This document shows positions 34,930 to 43,127 of a DNA stretch of 64,000 nt, piece after piece (the first letter of the stretch is position 1; every line of letters starts with the position of its first letter). Origin of the DNA: Ancylobacter novellus (GTDB taxonomy: Bacteria > Pseudomonadota > Alphaproteobacteria > Rhizobiales > Methylopilaceae); assembly GCA_003241695.1 (NCBI GenBank), contig QFPN01000001.1, positions 372,001 to 436,000 on the forward strand. The letters are read 5' to 3'. The translations under genes and the position numbers were made by a program. The notes under the pieces were generated by a model. That model ran no database searches. It worked only from the letters and a program-made list of their open reading frames with translations, and had not been told where the DNA came from.

Positions 34930-36078
34930 TCATGCGGCGTCGAGCCAGGAGGTCAGCGTCCGCGAGCGGCTCTGGACGAAGCCCTGCACGAGCTGGACGA
35001 GATGGACGACCAGCGAGAGCACGATCCAGGCGCAGACCGCGATCATGCCCCAGTCCGGCCGGCCGATCAGCGTGAAGGCGGTCAGGATCACGAGGTTCGG
35101 GTTCCGCCGCGCGGTGTAGAGCCGGAAGAACGAATCGAAGGGACGCCACACATGCATGTGGAAGCCCCAGAGCCGGATGAACGCGCCCTCGAACACGCGC
35201 TGCACGATGTAGCCGCCGACGATGATCCAGACGAGGAGTTCCGGATGGGCGATCGGCAGCCCCGCCTTCGGCAACCCGATGATCCAGGCGATCCACCAGA
35301 ACGGCGGGTGGATCAGGTCGATGCCGTGGTCGAGCACGTCGCCGAACTTCGACGACGTCATGGTGACGCGCGCGAGCTTGCCGTCGACCGTGTCGAGAAA
35401 GGTCATGATCCAGGCGGGGATCAGGCCGAGCAGGTACCAGCCCTCCCAGAACAGGCCGAGGGCCACGAACATCAGCAGCAGGCCGAGATAGGTCACCTGG
35501 TTCGGCGTGATGCGGCGGACCGCGCACCACTTCGTCACGGCCTTGGCGGGCGCCGGCCACCAGTATTTGGTCACGAAGTCCGTCACGCCCTTGTAGGAGC
35601 CTGCGAAGCTCTTCGCCTCGACCTCGGCGACGCTCGCGGCGTCGAGCGGGATCACATAGGCGATCTCGCGCTTGCGGAGCTTGCGGTTGTAGGAGCCCGC
35701 GAGCCCCTCCGAATCGAGGAGCTCGGTTCCGGCCGGCGCCGCGCCGCTTGCAAGGGCGCCAGCGGCGTCTTGCGCCTCGTGTCCGGCGACGCACGCGGCC
35801 GCCGGAACGCCGTCCGCGAGCAGCGTGGCGCCCGGACGCGTCACGAGCGCATCGATCAGACGCTGCTCATAGGCGAAGTCGAGCCTCAGGATCACGACGT
35901 CGCCTGCGCCTTCAAGCCCTTGCGCCGTCTCGCGGACGTCGGCGACGCCGGCGCGTGCGAGCTGCCGCCTGAGCCGCTCCGCCGCGCTCATGCCCCAAAT
36001 CGAGACCATCGAGAAGCCCACGAGCACGGCCGTCTTCGCCTGCCGCGGCTCTCCGCCTGCGTTCGCCTGAACCGTCAT
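34930..36078 (-). CDS. CDP-alcohol phosphatidyltransferase with N-terminal domain
   Basis: A 382-residue protein. The signature D-x2-DG-x2-AR-x8-G-x3-D-x3-D is complete (Asp229, Asp232, Gly233, Ala236, Arg237, Gly246, Asp250, Asp254), in a region of about six membrane segments. The N-terminal 150 residues form a cytoplasmic alpha/beta domain ending in NRKLRKREIAYVIPLD. The position of NRKLRKRE just before the transferase recalls proteins where a cytidylyltransferase-like domain is fused to the transferase, but its nucleotide motif is degenerate here. Probably attaches an alcohol or phospho head group to an activated lipid. Divergent from the HIT gene. Confidence 0.75.
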   Translation of the reverse strand: MTVQANAGGEPRQAKTAVLVGFSMVSIWGMSAAERLRRQLARAGVADVRETAQGLEGAGDVVILRLDFAYEQRLIDALVTRPGATLLADGVPAAACVAGHEAQDAAGALASGAAPAGTELLDSEGLAGSYNRKLRKREIAYVIPLDAASVAEVEAKSFAGSYKGVTDFVTKYWWPAPAKAVTKWCAVRRITPNQVTYLGLLLMFVALGLFWEGWYLLGLIPAWIMTFLDTVDGKLARVTMTSSKFGDVLDHGIDLIHPPFWWIAWIIGLPKAGLPIAHPELLVWIIVGGYIVQRVFEGAFIRLWGFHMHVWRPFDSFFRLYTARRNPNLVILTAFTLIGRPDWGMIAVCAWIVLSLVVHLVQLVQGFVQSRSRTLTSWLDAA

Positions 36079-36203
36079 TCCTCTTGCGCGTCTCCTGCCC
36101 GCGGGACTATCGGGCCTGTCGTTTAGCCGCGAAATCCGTATGGTGCCAGCGCGCGCGCCCATTTGGGGCGCATGGCTCCCCGCCGAAGATCGATGACCCT
36201 CCG

Positions 36204-36641
36204 ATGACGAACGCCACGATGGAGAAATTCGGCCATCCCCGCTCCGCGATCGCGGAGGTCGGAAGCTGGTCGATTCTCGTCCGGCCGAAGCAGCCGGCGC
36301 TCGGCTCGCTCGTGCTCGTGTGCCGGGAGGACGCGAAGGCGTTTGCCGAGCTTTCGCCGCAGGCCTTCGTCGACCTTCGGGAGGCGGTCTCGGGAATCGA
36401 GCGCCTGCTGAAGGGCTTCGTGGACTACGGCCGCATCAATTACCTGATGCTGATGATGGTCGATCCCGACGTCCACTTCCACGTCATCCCACGCTACGAA
36501 GGCGCACGGACCTTCGGCGGGGTCGCGTTCGCCGACGCCGGCTGGCCGGGGCCGCCGAGTCTCGGATCCGGCGTCGATCTCCACGACGCGGCGCTCGAAG
36601 CGCTGACCGCCGAACTAAAGCAGCGCTGGGCGGCCGCCTGA
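36204..36641 (+). CDS. HIT family hydrolase
   Basis: A 145-residue protein with the HIT-like block VDPDVHFHVIPRYEGA near residue 93; the pattern is His-x-His followed by IPRY rather than the complete HxHxH, so the third histidine of the canonical motif is replaced. HIT proteins hydrolyse or transfer nucleoside-phosphate groups. As first gene of a rightward operon with the LptF/LptG-like genes, it may act on a nucleotide-linked head-group intermediate. Function inferred; family call is good. Confidence 0.75.
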   Translation: MTNATMEKFGHPRSAIAEVGSWSILVRPKQPALGSLVLVCREDAKAFAELSPQAFVDLREAVSGIERLLKGFVDYGRINYLMLMMVDPDVHFHVIPRYEGARTFGGVAFADAGWPGPPSLGSGVDLHDAALEALTAELKQRWAAA

Positions 36642-37849
36642 TGAGCATCGCGCCGCGCATGCGGATTCTCGACCGCTACGTGCTGATGCTCACGCTGAAG
36701 CCGATGGCGATCTGCCTCGCCGTCGTGCTGTCCGCGCTGCTGCTCGAGCGAATCCTGCGGCTGATCGACATCCTGGCGACCGCTGGCGCGCCGGTGTTCA
36801 TCGCGTTTGCGCTCGCGGCCAATCTGGTGCCGCATTATCTCGGCTTCGCGATGCCCGCGGGTTTCGCGCTCGGCGTCTATTCGGCTGTCTCGAAGCTCAG
36901 CCTCGGCGCAGAACTCGAGGCCGCGCTCGCTTCCGGGGTTTCAGTCCGCACGCTCGTGCGGCCGCTCGTCCTGCTCGGCTGCCTGCTCAGCGTCGTCAGC
37001 CTCGTGGTCGTCGGCTACGCCGCGCCCTACTGCCGCTATTCCTACCGCGAGATCATCAACCAGAGCGTCTCCTACGCCTGGCGGGCGCACGCGCCGGCCG
37101 CGACCTTCATCAGCGTCAAGGACGGCCTGACGATCACGGCCGACGAGGTCGACAAGACCGGGCGCAAGCTGCGCGGCGTGTTCATCCAGAACCGGGAGAA
37201 CAATGTCGACGTGGTGACCAGCTCCGAGAGCGGCGAGCTGGAGCTGACGCCCGACAAGCTGCAGATCCAGCTTCGCCTCAAGAACGGCTCGATCATCCGC
37301 GATTACGGCGCCGAGCGTCCCTCGACGCTGCGCTTCCAGGACTTCGTGCTCGACAAGAAGTTCGACCTCACCGCGCCTCCGTTCCGCCCGCGCGGCGGCA
37401 GCGAGCGCGAACTGACGCTGACCGAACTGTGGTCGGAAATGAACAACCCGCTGCCGACCACGCCCTATTCGCGACTCTCCGCCGAGTTCCATTCCCGGCT
37501 GGCGAGGTCGCTGTCGCTGATCTTCCTGCCGCTTCTGATCGTGCCGCTGTCCATGACGATGCGGCGGAACGCCCGCATCGTGAACATGGCGACTGCCGCG
37601 GTCGCGACGGTGCTCTACCACAACTCCCTGCAGATCGGAGAGACGCTCGGCGACAAGGGCGTCGCGCCCGCGTGGCTCACCTGCTGGACGCCGTTCGTCC
37701 TGTTCCTCGCGCTGTCCGTCTGGATGTTCGCGACGAGCACCGACAGGCCTGGCGACACCGCCATCTCGCGCATGTCCGACAGGATCGGGAACGCCCTGTC
37801 GGGCCTGTTCCGCGGCCTGAGGGGCCGCCTGCGGCCGGCGAGGGGCTGA
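36641..37849 (+). CDS. LptF/YjgP family permease
   Basis: A 402-residue membrane protein of the LptF/LptG (YjgP/YjgQ) family: six helices in two groups of three (about 10-120 and 300-385) around a periplasmic jellyroll domain (about 125-300) with FISVKDGLTITADEVDKTG. The start overlaps the HIT stop by 1 nt, and a second family member follows after one base. LptF/G with the LptB ATPase extract lipopolysaccharide. The presence of a pair inside a sphingolipid locus suggests either the housekeeping LPS pair or one dedicated to sphingolipid. A separate lptFG pair cannot be checked outside this window. Confidence 0.85.
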   Translation: MSIAPRMRILDRYVLMLTLKPMAICLAVVLSALLLERILRLIDILATAGAPVFIAFALAANLVPHYLGFAMPAGFALGVYSAVSKLSLGAELEAALASGVSVRTLVRPLVLLGCLLSVVSLVVVGYAAPYCRYSYREIINQSVSYAWRAHAPAATFISVKDGLTITADEVDKTGRKLRGVFIQNRENNVDVVTSSESGELELTPDKLQIQLRLKNGSIIRDYGAERPSTLRFQDFVLDKKFDLTAPPFRPRGGSERELTLTELWSEMNNPLPTTPYSRLSAEFHSRLARSLSLIFLPLLIVPLSMTMRRNARIVNMATAAVATVLYHNSLQIGETLGDKGVAPAWLTCWTPFVLFLALSVWMFATSTDRPGDTAISRMSDRIGNALSGLFRGLRGRLRPARG

Positions 37850-37850
37850 G

Positions 37851-38984
37851 ATGCGGTTCTCGCGCTATCTCAGCGTCACGCTGTTCAAGCTCGCGATCAC
37901 GGCGACGCTGATCCTCGCCTTCATCGCCGAGGTGCTCGACCTGGTGGACAACGCCGGCGACATCCTCGACCAGGGCGACGGGGTGCCGGGCATCCTGCAA
38001 TATGTCGCGCTGCGCTTTCCCACGCTGCTCGTCCACGCGCTGCCGCTCGGGGCGCTGATCGGCGCGCTGCTGACGCTCGCGCTGCTCGCGCGCAACAGCG
38101 AGATCGTGGCGATGCGCGCCGCCGGGCGCAGCACCTTCGACATGTTCGTCGCCATGGCCCCCGGCGCCTTCGCGCTGGTTATCGTGCATTCGACGCTGAT
38201 CGACGTCGTCGCTCCGCGAACCGAGGCGAAGCTCGCCATCCGCGTCACGCAGCGTTTCGAGAAGGCGGAAGAGCAGGGCAAGAACCCCAAGACGACATGG
38301 CTGCGCATCGGCGACGCCGTCGTTTCCTTCGACCGGGTGAGCGACAAGGCCCGCAAGCTGAAGCAGGTGCGCATCTACGACCGCGACGGCGACAAGATCG
38401 TCACCGCCCGCACCACCGCGGCCGAAGCGCGCTACCGCAACGGCGAATGGACGCTGTCCGGCGCCGAACGGGTCTCCTGGGCCAAGGAGACGCTGAACCA
38501 GCGGTCTTCGGCGGACGGCGTCTGGCGCACCACGATGACGCCCGACGACGTGCTCGCGGCGCTGATCCCCGAAAGCCGCGTGTCGCTCACCGCCGCCCGC
38601 AAGGTCGTGGCGGGCGAGCAGACGCCGAACGCCCCGCTGCCCTTCTACCAGACGCTGATCGAGCGGGTTTACGCCGCCCCGCTCGGATTGATCGTCATGG
38701 TGCTGCTCGCCATGCCCGCTTCGCTCCTCAACTGGCGCGACGTGCGCTCCACCCGCCATATGGCCTTCGCGCTGCTTTCGGGCCTCGGCTTCCTGCTCGC
38801 CGACGGTCTGCTGACCACGCTCGGCCTCACCGGCATCGTCCGGCCCGCCGTGGGCGCATGGGCCGGGCTCTTCCTGTTCGCGGCCTTCGGGGCCTTCCGG
38901 GTCTGGCGCATCGACGCCGGCTGGAAGCCCGGCCGCCTGCGCCCGGCCCCTCGCGGGGGCCGGCTCGCGGAGTCCAAGCAATGA
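37851..38984 (+). CDS. LptG/YjgQ family permease
   Basis: A 377-residue partner of the preceding gene: helices at about 10-120 and 295-365, with a beta-rich periplasmic domain between (VSFDRVSDKARKLKQVRIYDRDGDKIVTARTTAAEARYRNGEW, in parts). The N-terminal stretch YLSVTLFKLAITATLILAFIAEVLDLVDNAGDIL is typical. The stop overlaps the ATG of the GNAT gene by 4 nt. No LptB ATPase is adjacent, as is usual for LptFG operons. Lipid cargo not proven. Confidence 0.85.
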   Translation: MRFSRYLSVTLFKLAITATLILAFIAEVLDLVDNAGDILDQGDGVPGILQYVALRFPTLLVHALPLGALIGALLTLALLARNSEIVAMRAAGRSTFDMFVAMAPGAFALVIVHSTLIDVVAPRTEAKLAIRVTQRFEKAEEQGKNPKTTWLRIGDAVVSFDRVSDKARKLKQVRIYDRDGDKIVTARTTAAEARYRNGEWTLSGAERVSWAKETLNQRSSADGVWRTTMTPDDVLAALIPESRVSLTAARKVVAGEQTPNAPLPFYQTLIERVYAAPLGLIVMVLLAMPASLLNWRDVRSTRHMAFALLSGLGFLLADGLLTTLGLTGIVRPAVGAWAGLFLFAAFGAFRVWRIDAGWKPGRLRPAPRGGRLAESKQ

Positions 38985-40105
38985 CCAGAATCGACGTCAG
39001 GCCGGTCGAGGGCGCATCCCGCGCTTTCCTCGACCTTCCCAAGCGCCTGCACGCCTCAGACCCGACCTATGTCTCGCCGCTCGACATGGAGCGGAGGGAC
39101 GCCCTGTCGCGCAAGAAGAACCCGCTGTTCCGCCACGTCGACGCGCAATTCTTCTTGGCGTTCCGCGACGGCCGTCCGGTCGGCCGCATCAGCGCGCAGG
39201 CGGATCCGCGCCTGGGCGAGATCGGCCAGTTCGGCCTGATCGCGGCCGAGGACGATCAGGCCGTCTTCCACGCCCTGTTCGACGCGGCCGAGACCTGGCT
39301 GAAGGCCCGGGGCAAGACCGAGGTTCGCGGCCCGTTCAACCTCTCGATCAACGAGGAGACCGGCCTGCTGATCGACGGCTTCGACACCCCGCCGATGCTG
39401 CTGATGCCGCACGACCTGCCCTACGTCGCCCCCCGGATCGAGGCCGAGGGCTACGCCAAGACGATGGACCTCTTCGCCTATCTTCACGAGACGGATGTGC
39501 CGTTCCCGCGCGCGATCGAGCGCATCCTCTCGAGGCCGCGCCCGCCCGAAGTGACGGTGCGGCACATGGACTGGTCGCGCTACGACGAGGAGCTCGCCAC
39601 CGTCGCCGACATCTTCAACGACGCCTGGTCGGAGAACTGGGGGTTCCTGCCGATCGGCGAGGCCGAACTCGACCACATGGCGAAATCCATGAAGCTGCTG
39701 GTCGACGAGCGGCTGCTCTGGTTCGTCGAGGTCGACGGCCGTCCCGCGGCCTTCGGCCTCGCGCTGCCGAACCTCAACCAGATGATCGCCGATCTCGGCG
39801 GCCGGCTCCTGCCTTTCGGCTGGGCCAAGCTCGTCTGGCGGCTCAAGGTCAAGCGCTCCTACACCTCCGGGCGCGTGGTCCTGATGGGGGTGCGGCGCGA
39901 GCATCACCGCAGCTATCTCGGCAAGACGATGCCGCTCTACATTTTCGAAAAGTTCCGCGAGGAAGGCCGCGCCCGCGGCGTCAAGCACGTGGAAATGTCG
40001 TGGGTGCTGGAAAGCAACGCGCCGATGCGCCACATCGGCGAGGCGCTCGGGGGCGGCGCCGCCTACAAGACATACCGCGTCTACTCGAAGGCTCTGCGAC
40101 CATGA
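38981..40105 (+). CDS. GNAT-fold protein, putative bacterial ceramide synthase
   Basis: A 374-residue protein. The N-terminal block RPVEGASRAFLDLPKRLHASDPTYVSPL and the NPLFRHVDAQFFLAFRDGRPVGRISAQ block match a family of long GNAT-like proteins. One Caulobacter member of this kind is the bacterial ceramide synthase that acylates the long-chain base. Position in the same operon as LptF/LptG and near spt-acp supports that. Members of this GNAT group with other roles exist, so the substrate is an inference. The start ATG overlaps the LptG stop, and its own stop overlaps the next gene (ATGA). Confidence 0.6.
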   Translation: MTRIDVRPVEGASRAFLDLPKRLHASDPTYVSPLDMERRDALSRKKNPLFRHVDAQFFLAFRDGRPVGRISAQADPRLGEIGQFGLIAAEDDQAVFHALFDAAETWLKARGKTEVRGPFNLSINEETGLLIDGFDTPPMLLMPHDLPYVAPRIEAEGYAKTMDLFAYLHETDVPFPRAIERILSRPRPPEVTVRHMDWSRYDEELATVADIFNDAWSENWGFLPIGEAELDHMAKSMKLLVDERLLWFVEVDGRPAAFGLALPNLNQMIADLGGRLLPFGWAKLVWRLKVKRSYTSGRVVLMGVRREHHRSYLGKTMPLYIFEKFREEGRARGVKHVEMSWVLESNAPMRHIGEALGGGAAYKTYRVYSKALRP

Positions 40106-40851
40106 CCTCGGCTCTCATCCTCGCCGGCACCCGCCGCGGCGGCGACAAGCTCGCGGAAGCCGAGGGCGTCACCCACAAGGCCCTGATCGAGGTCGGCGGG
40201 CGGCCGATGATCGACCGCGTGGTCGACGCGATCCGCGCCTCCGGCCGCATCGACCGCATTCTGGTCTCGATCAACAAGCCGAGGCAGATCCGTCTCCCCG
40301 GCGTCGAGGTCATCCGTTCCTCGAAGACGCTGGCCGAAAGCGTGACGGAGGGCGTGAGCGTTCTCGGCGCGCCGGTGCTCATCACCACCGCCGACCACGC
40401 GCTGCTCGAGCCGGAATGGATCCGCTATTTCCTCGACAACGCCCCCCCGGTCGACTGCGCGCTCGCGCTCGCCCGCGCCGAGACCGTGATGCAGGCGGCG
40501 CCCGATACGAAGCGCACCTTCATCAAGCTCGCCGACGGCTCGTTCTCCGGCTGCAACCTGTTCTACATGCGCGACCTCAACGCGCTGAAGGGCATCGATC
40601 TCTGGCGGGAATTCGAGCAGCTGCGCAAGCAGCCGCTCAAGATGCTGCAGAAGCTCGGGCCGAGCGCGATTCTCGCCTACGCCACGGGCCGCCTCACGAC
40701 GACGCGGGTCGCCAAGGAAGTCGAACGGATGACCGGAGGCCTCACCGCAGACGTGGTCGAGATGCCGTTCGGCCGCGCCGCGATCGACGTCGACAAGCCG
40801 CAGGATCTCGACCTCGTGCGCCGGCTGGTCGCCGAGGACGCGGCGGCCTGA
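40102..40851 (+). CDS. MobA/GlmU-type nucleotidyltransferase
   Basis: A 249-residue GT-A-type NTP transferase. N-terminal SALILAGTRRGGDKLAEAEGVTHKALIEVGGRPMIDRVVDAI contains the LAG...RGG and the K-A-L-x-x-VGG-x-PM nucleotide-binding pattern, and ITTADHALLEPEWI supplies the metal Asp near residue 97. Such enzymes make CDP- or UDP-activated sugars or alcohols. Being the last gene of the LptF-LptG-GNAT operon, it may produce the CDP head group used by the CDP-alcohol transferase. The substrate cannot be read. Confidence 0.7.
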   Translation: MTSALILAGTRRGGDKLAEAEGVTHKALIEVGGRPMIDRVVDAIRASGRIDRILVSINKPRQIRLPGVEVIRSSKTLAESVTEGVSVLGAPVLITTADHALLEPEWIRYFLDNAPPVDCALALARAETVMQAAPDTKRTFIKLADGSFSGCNLFYMRDLNALKGIDLWREFEQLRKQPLKMLQKLGPSAILAYATGRLTTTRVAKEVERMTGGLTADVVEMPFGRAAIDVDKPQDLDLVRRLVAEDAAA

Positions 40852-40870
40852 GGACGACGCGTCTTCGTCC

Positions 40871-42514
40871 TCACCCGTTTTCCTTTTCCTCGATCAGCTT
40901 CTCCAAACTCTCCAGCCGATCGGCCTCCGCTGTCGGCTTGTTCCAGCGGATGCGCGACACGCGCGGAAACCGCATCGCCACGCCCGACTTGTGCCGCGCC
41001 GAGCGCGCGATGCCCTCGAAGGCGACTTCAAGCACGAGCCCCTGGTCGGCCGTGTGGACCACTTCCCGCACCGGCCCGAAGCGGTTGGTCGTGTTCTTCC
41101 TTACGAAGCGATCCAGCTCGGCGAGCTCCTCGTCGGTGAAGCCGAAATAGGCCTTGCCGACGGGCACGAGCCGCTCGCCCTCCGCATCCGAGGTCCAGAC
41201 GCCGAACGTGTAGTCCGAATAGAACGACGACCGCTTCCCGTGGCCGCGCTGGGCGTACATCATCACGGCGTCGACCGTCATCGGGTCGTGCTTCCACTTG
41301 AACCAAAGACCCTTGGGCCGCCCGACCACGTAAGGGCTGTCGCGGCGCTTCACCATCAGCCCCTCGACAGCCGCCGCATCCTCACCCGCGCCCGCCGACG
41401 CAGGATCAGCGCGAGCGGCAGCCAACCCGTCCCAGTCATCGAACGGAACAAGAGGCGAGAGATCGACGCGCGGGTTCTTTTCGCGCGCGACGAACGCCTC
41501 GAGCCGCTTGCGCCGCTCCTCGAAGGGTTTTTCGCGCAGATCCTCGTCGCCCTCGAACAGCAGGTCGTAGGCGCGGATGTGGGCTGGAAACTCCGCCAGC
41601 AGCTTCGGCGTGACGCTCTTCCGGTTCAGCCGCTGCTGCAGCACGTTGAAGGTCTGGACGCGGCCCTCGCGCAGGATCAGCAGTTCGCCGTCGATCGCGC
41701 CGTTGAAGGTCAGCGCTTCGAGGAGGTCGGGGAAGGCGCTCGAGACGTCCTCGCCCGAGCGGCTCCAGAGCCGCGCGACGTGGCGACCGTCCGGGCCCCG
41801 GCCCGCGGAGGCCTGCACGCGGATGCCGTCCCATTTCCACTCGGCGACGAACTGCGCCGGATCGAACGCGCGAAAATTCGCGTCCTCCAGCGGATGGGCG
41901 AGCATCGGCGGGCGAAACGGCGCGGGGTCGTCCGCCAAAGGCCGCTCGCCGCGTCCCTCGACCCAGGCGAACAGCTCCTCGTAAGGGGCTTCGAGCCCCG
42001 GCCAGACCAGTTCGACGTCGTCGGCCTTCACGCCCTCGCCGAGCGCCGCGACCGCCGTCTTGGCGAGCCGCGCCGACGCGCCGATGCGCAAGGACCCTGT
42101 GATGAGTTTCAGCAGCGCCCAGCGCCCGGTCTCGTCGAGCGCGTCGAGCCAGCTCGCAAGCCGCTTCGGCAGATCAAGTTTGGCGGTCGCGGTCAGTCCC
42201 TCGACAATCTCGGAGAGCGGCGGGGTCCGGTTGGCGCGGGTCTCGCCCGGCCACATCAGCGCGACGGTTTCCGCGAGGTCGCCCACATAGTCGTAGGACA
42301 GCGCGAACAGCTGCGGATCGACGCGCTCCATGATGAGCCCGCGGATGAGCCCGGCCTTGGCGTGCCGGAACGACAGCGCCCCGGTCAGCGCCGCAAGCGC
42401 GAAGCCGCGCTCGGGGTCGGGGGTCTCGCGAAAATAGTCCGCCATCAGCCGGATCTTGGCGTTGCGGCGGGGCTCATAGGAGAGGCGGTCGAGCAGGAAA
42501 GCGAAGCGGTTCAT
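40871..42514 (-). CDS. ligase-associated ATP-dependent DNA ligase
   Basis: A 547-residue ATP-dependent ligase of the cisplatin-damage-response/LigB type. The nucleotidyl-accepting Lys227 is in EWKWDGIRVQ; other motifs are RSGEDVSSAFPDLLE, GAIDGELLI, EGLMVKRRDSPYVVGRPKGLWFKWK, where the final KWK is motif V. A roughly 200-residue N-terminal DNA-binding domain precedes it. It joins nicked DNA in repair. It forms a known set with an MBL exonuclease, an Lhr-like helicase and the PdeM phosphoesterase, all encoded in the next 6 kb, here split by a GIY-YIG gene. Confidence 0.9.
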   Translation of the reverse strand: MNRFAFLLDRLSYEPRRNAKIRLMADYFRETPDPERGFALAALTGALSFRHAKAGLIRGLIMERVDPQLFALSYDYVGDLAETVALMWPGETRANRTPPLSEIVEGLTATAKLDLPKRLASWLDALDETGRWALLKLITGSLRIGASARLAKTAVAALGEGVKADDVELVWPGLEAPYEELFAWVEGRGERPLADDPAPFRPPMLAHPLEDANFRAFDPAQFVAEWKWDGIRVQASAGRGPDGRHVARLWSRSGEDVSSAFPDLLEALTFNGAIDGELLILREGRVQTFNVLQQRLNRKSVTPKLLAEFPAHIRAYDLLFEGDEDLREKPFEERRKRLEAFVAREKNPRVDLSPLVPFDDWDGLAAARADPASAGAGEDAAAVEGLMVKRRDSPYVVGRPKGLWFKWKHDPMTVDAVMMYAQRGHGKRSSFYSDYTFGVWTSDAEGERLVPVGKAYFGFTDEELAELDRFVRKNTTNRFGPVREVVHTADQGLVLEVAFEGIARSARHKSGVAMRFPRVSRIRWNKPTAEADRLESLEKLIEEKENG

Positions 42515-42541
42515 CTCCGCCGGCCTTTCATGCAGACCCTC

Positions 42542-42653
42542 GTCATGCCCCGGCTTGTCCGGGGCATCCATGGTCGAGCTATGCTCGCAGGCGAACGATA
42601 GGGCGCACCGCTCGACGCCCGCGATGGATGCCCCGGACAAGCCGGGGCATGAC
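42542..42653. repeat. REP pair, perfect 29-bp inverted repeat
   Basis: Arms at 42542-42570 and 42625-42653 are exact complements. Each arm contains the GTCATGCCCCGGC...GGGGCATCC palindrome. It stands between the ligase start and the GIY-YIG gene. A frame reading through the right arm could add 16 residues to the GIY-YIG protein, but that is unlikely to be real. Confidence 0.9.
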
Positions 42654-42675
42654 GGCTGAGGACGATGCGCGCGAA

Positions 42676-42978
42676 ATGTCCGACGAACGCCAGTTCTACG
42701 TCTACATCCTCGCGAGCGCGCCTTACGGGACGCTCTACGTCGGAGTGACGAGCGATCTGGTGCGCCGCATCTGGCAGCACCGGGAAAACGTCGTCGAGAG
42801 CTTCACGAAGCTCTACGGCGTGCACAGACTTGTCTACTTCGAGGTTCACGCGACCGCCGAAGCGACGATCCGTCGCGAAAAGCGGCTGAAGCATTGGCCT
42901 CGCGACTGGAAGATCAACCTGATCGAGCGGGAGAACCTTAAGTGGGACGATCTCTCCGAATCGATCGCGTCGCCTTAA
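42676..42978 (+). CDS. GIY-YIG nuclease superfamily protein
   Basis: A 100-residue single-domain protein: QFYVYILASAPYGTLYVGVTSDLVRRIWQHRE holds the GIY-YIG-type YVYIL and LYVGVT pair and the catalytic Arg; AEATIRREKRLKHWPRDWKINLIE holds the Glu and Lys positions. UvrC/YhbQ-like small members nick DNA or are of unknown role. The start at 42676 excludes sequence encoded by the REP arm. Both sides carry REP inverted repeats, unlike the neighbours. Opposite strand to the ligase and exonuclease. Confidence 0.85.
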   Translation: MSDERQFYVYILASAPYGTLYVGVTSDLVRRIWQHRENVVESFTKLYGVHRLVYFEVHATAEATIRREKRLKHWPRDWKINLIERENLKWDDLSESIASP

Positions 42979-43003
42979 GCGGCCTCGGTTCAGGCGGGTC
43001 CGC

Positions 43004-43111
43004 GTCATGCCCCGGCTCGTCCGCGGCATCCATGGAGCGATCGGACGCGATGACTTTGTGAGTTCAGCGCCTACGTTCGGCATGGATGCCCCGGACGAGC
43101 CGGGGCATGAC
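43004..43111. repeat. REP pair, 31-bp inverted repeat
   Basis: Arms at 43004-43034 and 43081-43111, one mismatch. Same family as the pair at 42542-42653 (GTCATGCCCCGGCTCGTCC core). Together they bracket the GIY-YIG gene. Confidence 0.9.
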
Positions 43112-43127
43112 GAGGTTCCTTCTGATC

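Noticed and set aside
42628..42675. Upstream start for the GIY-YIG gene
   Set aside because: The extra 16 residues would be encoded by a REP arm, and the family domain begins right after the 42676 start.
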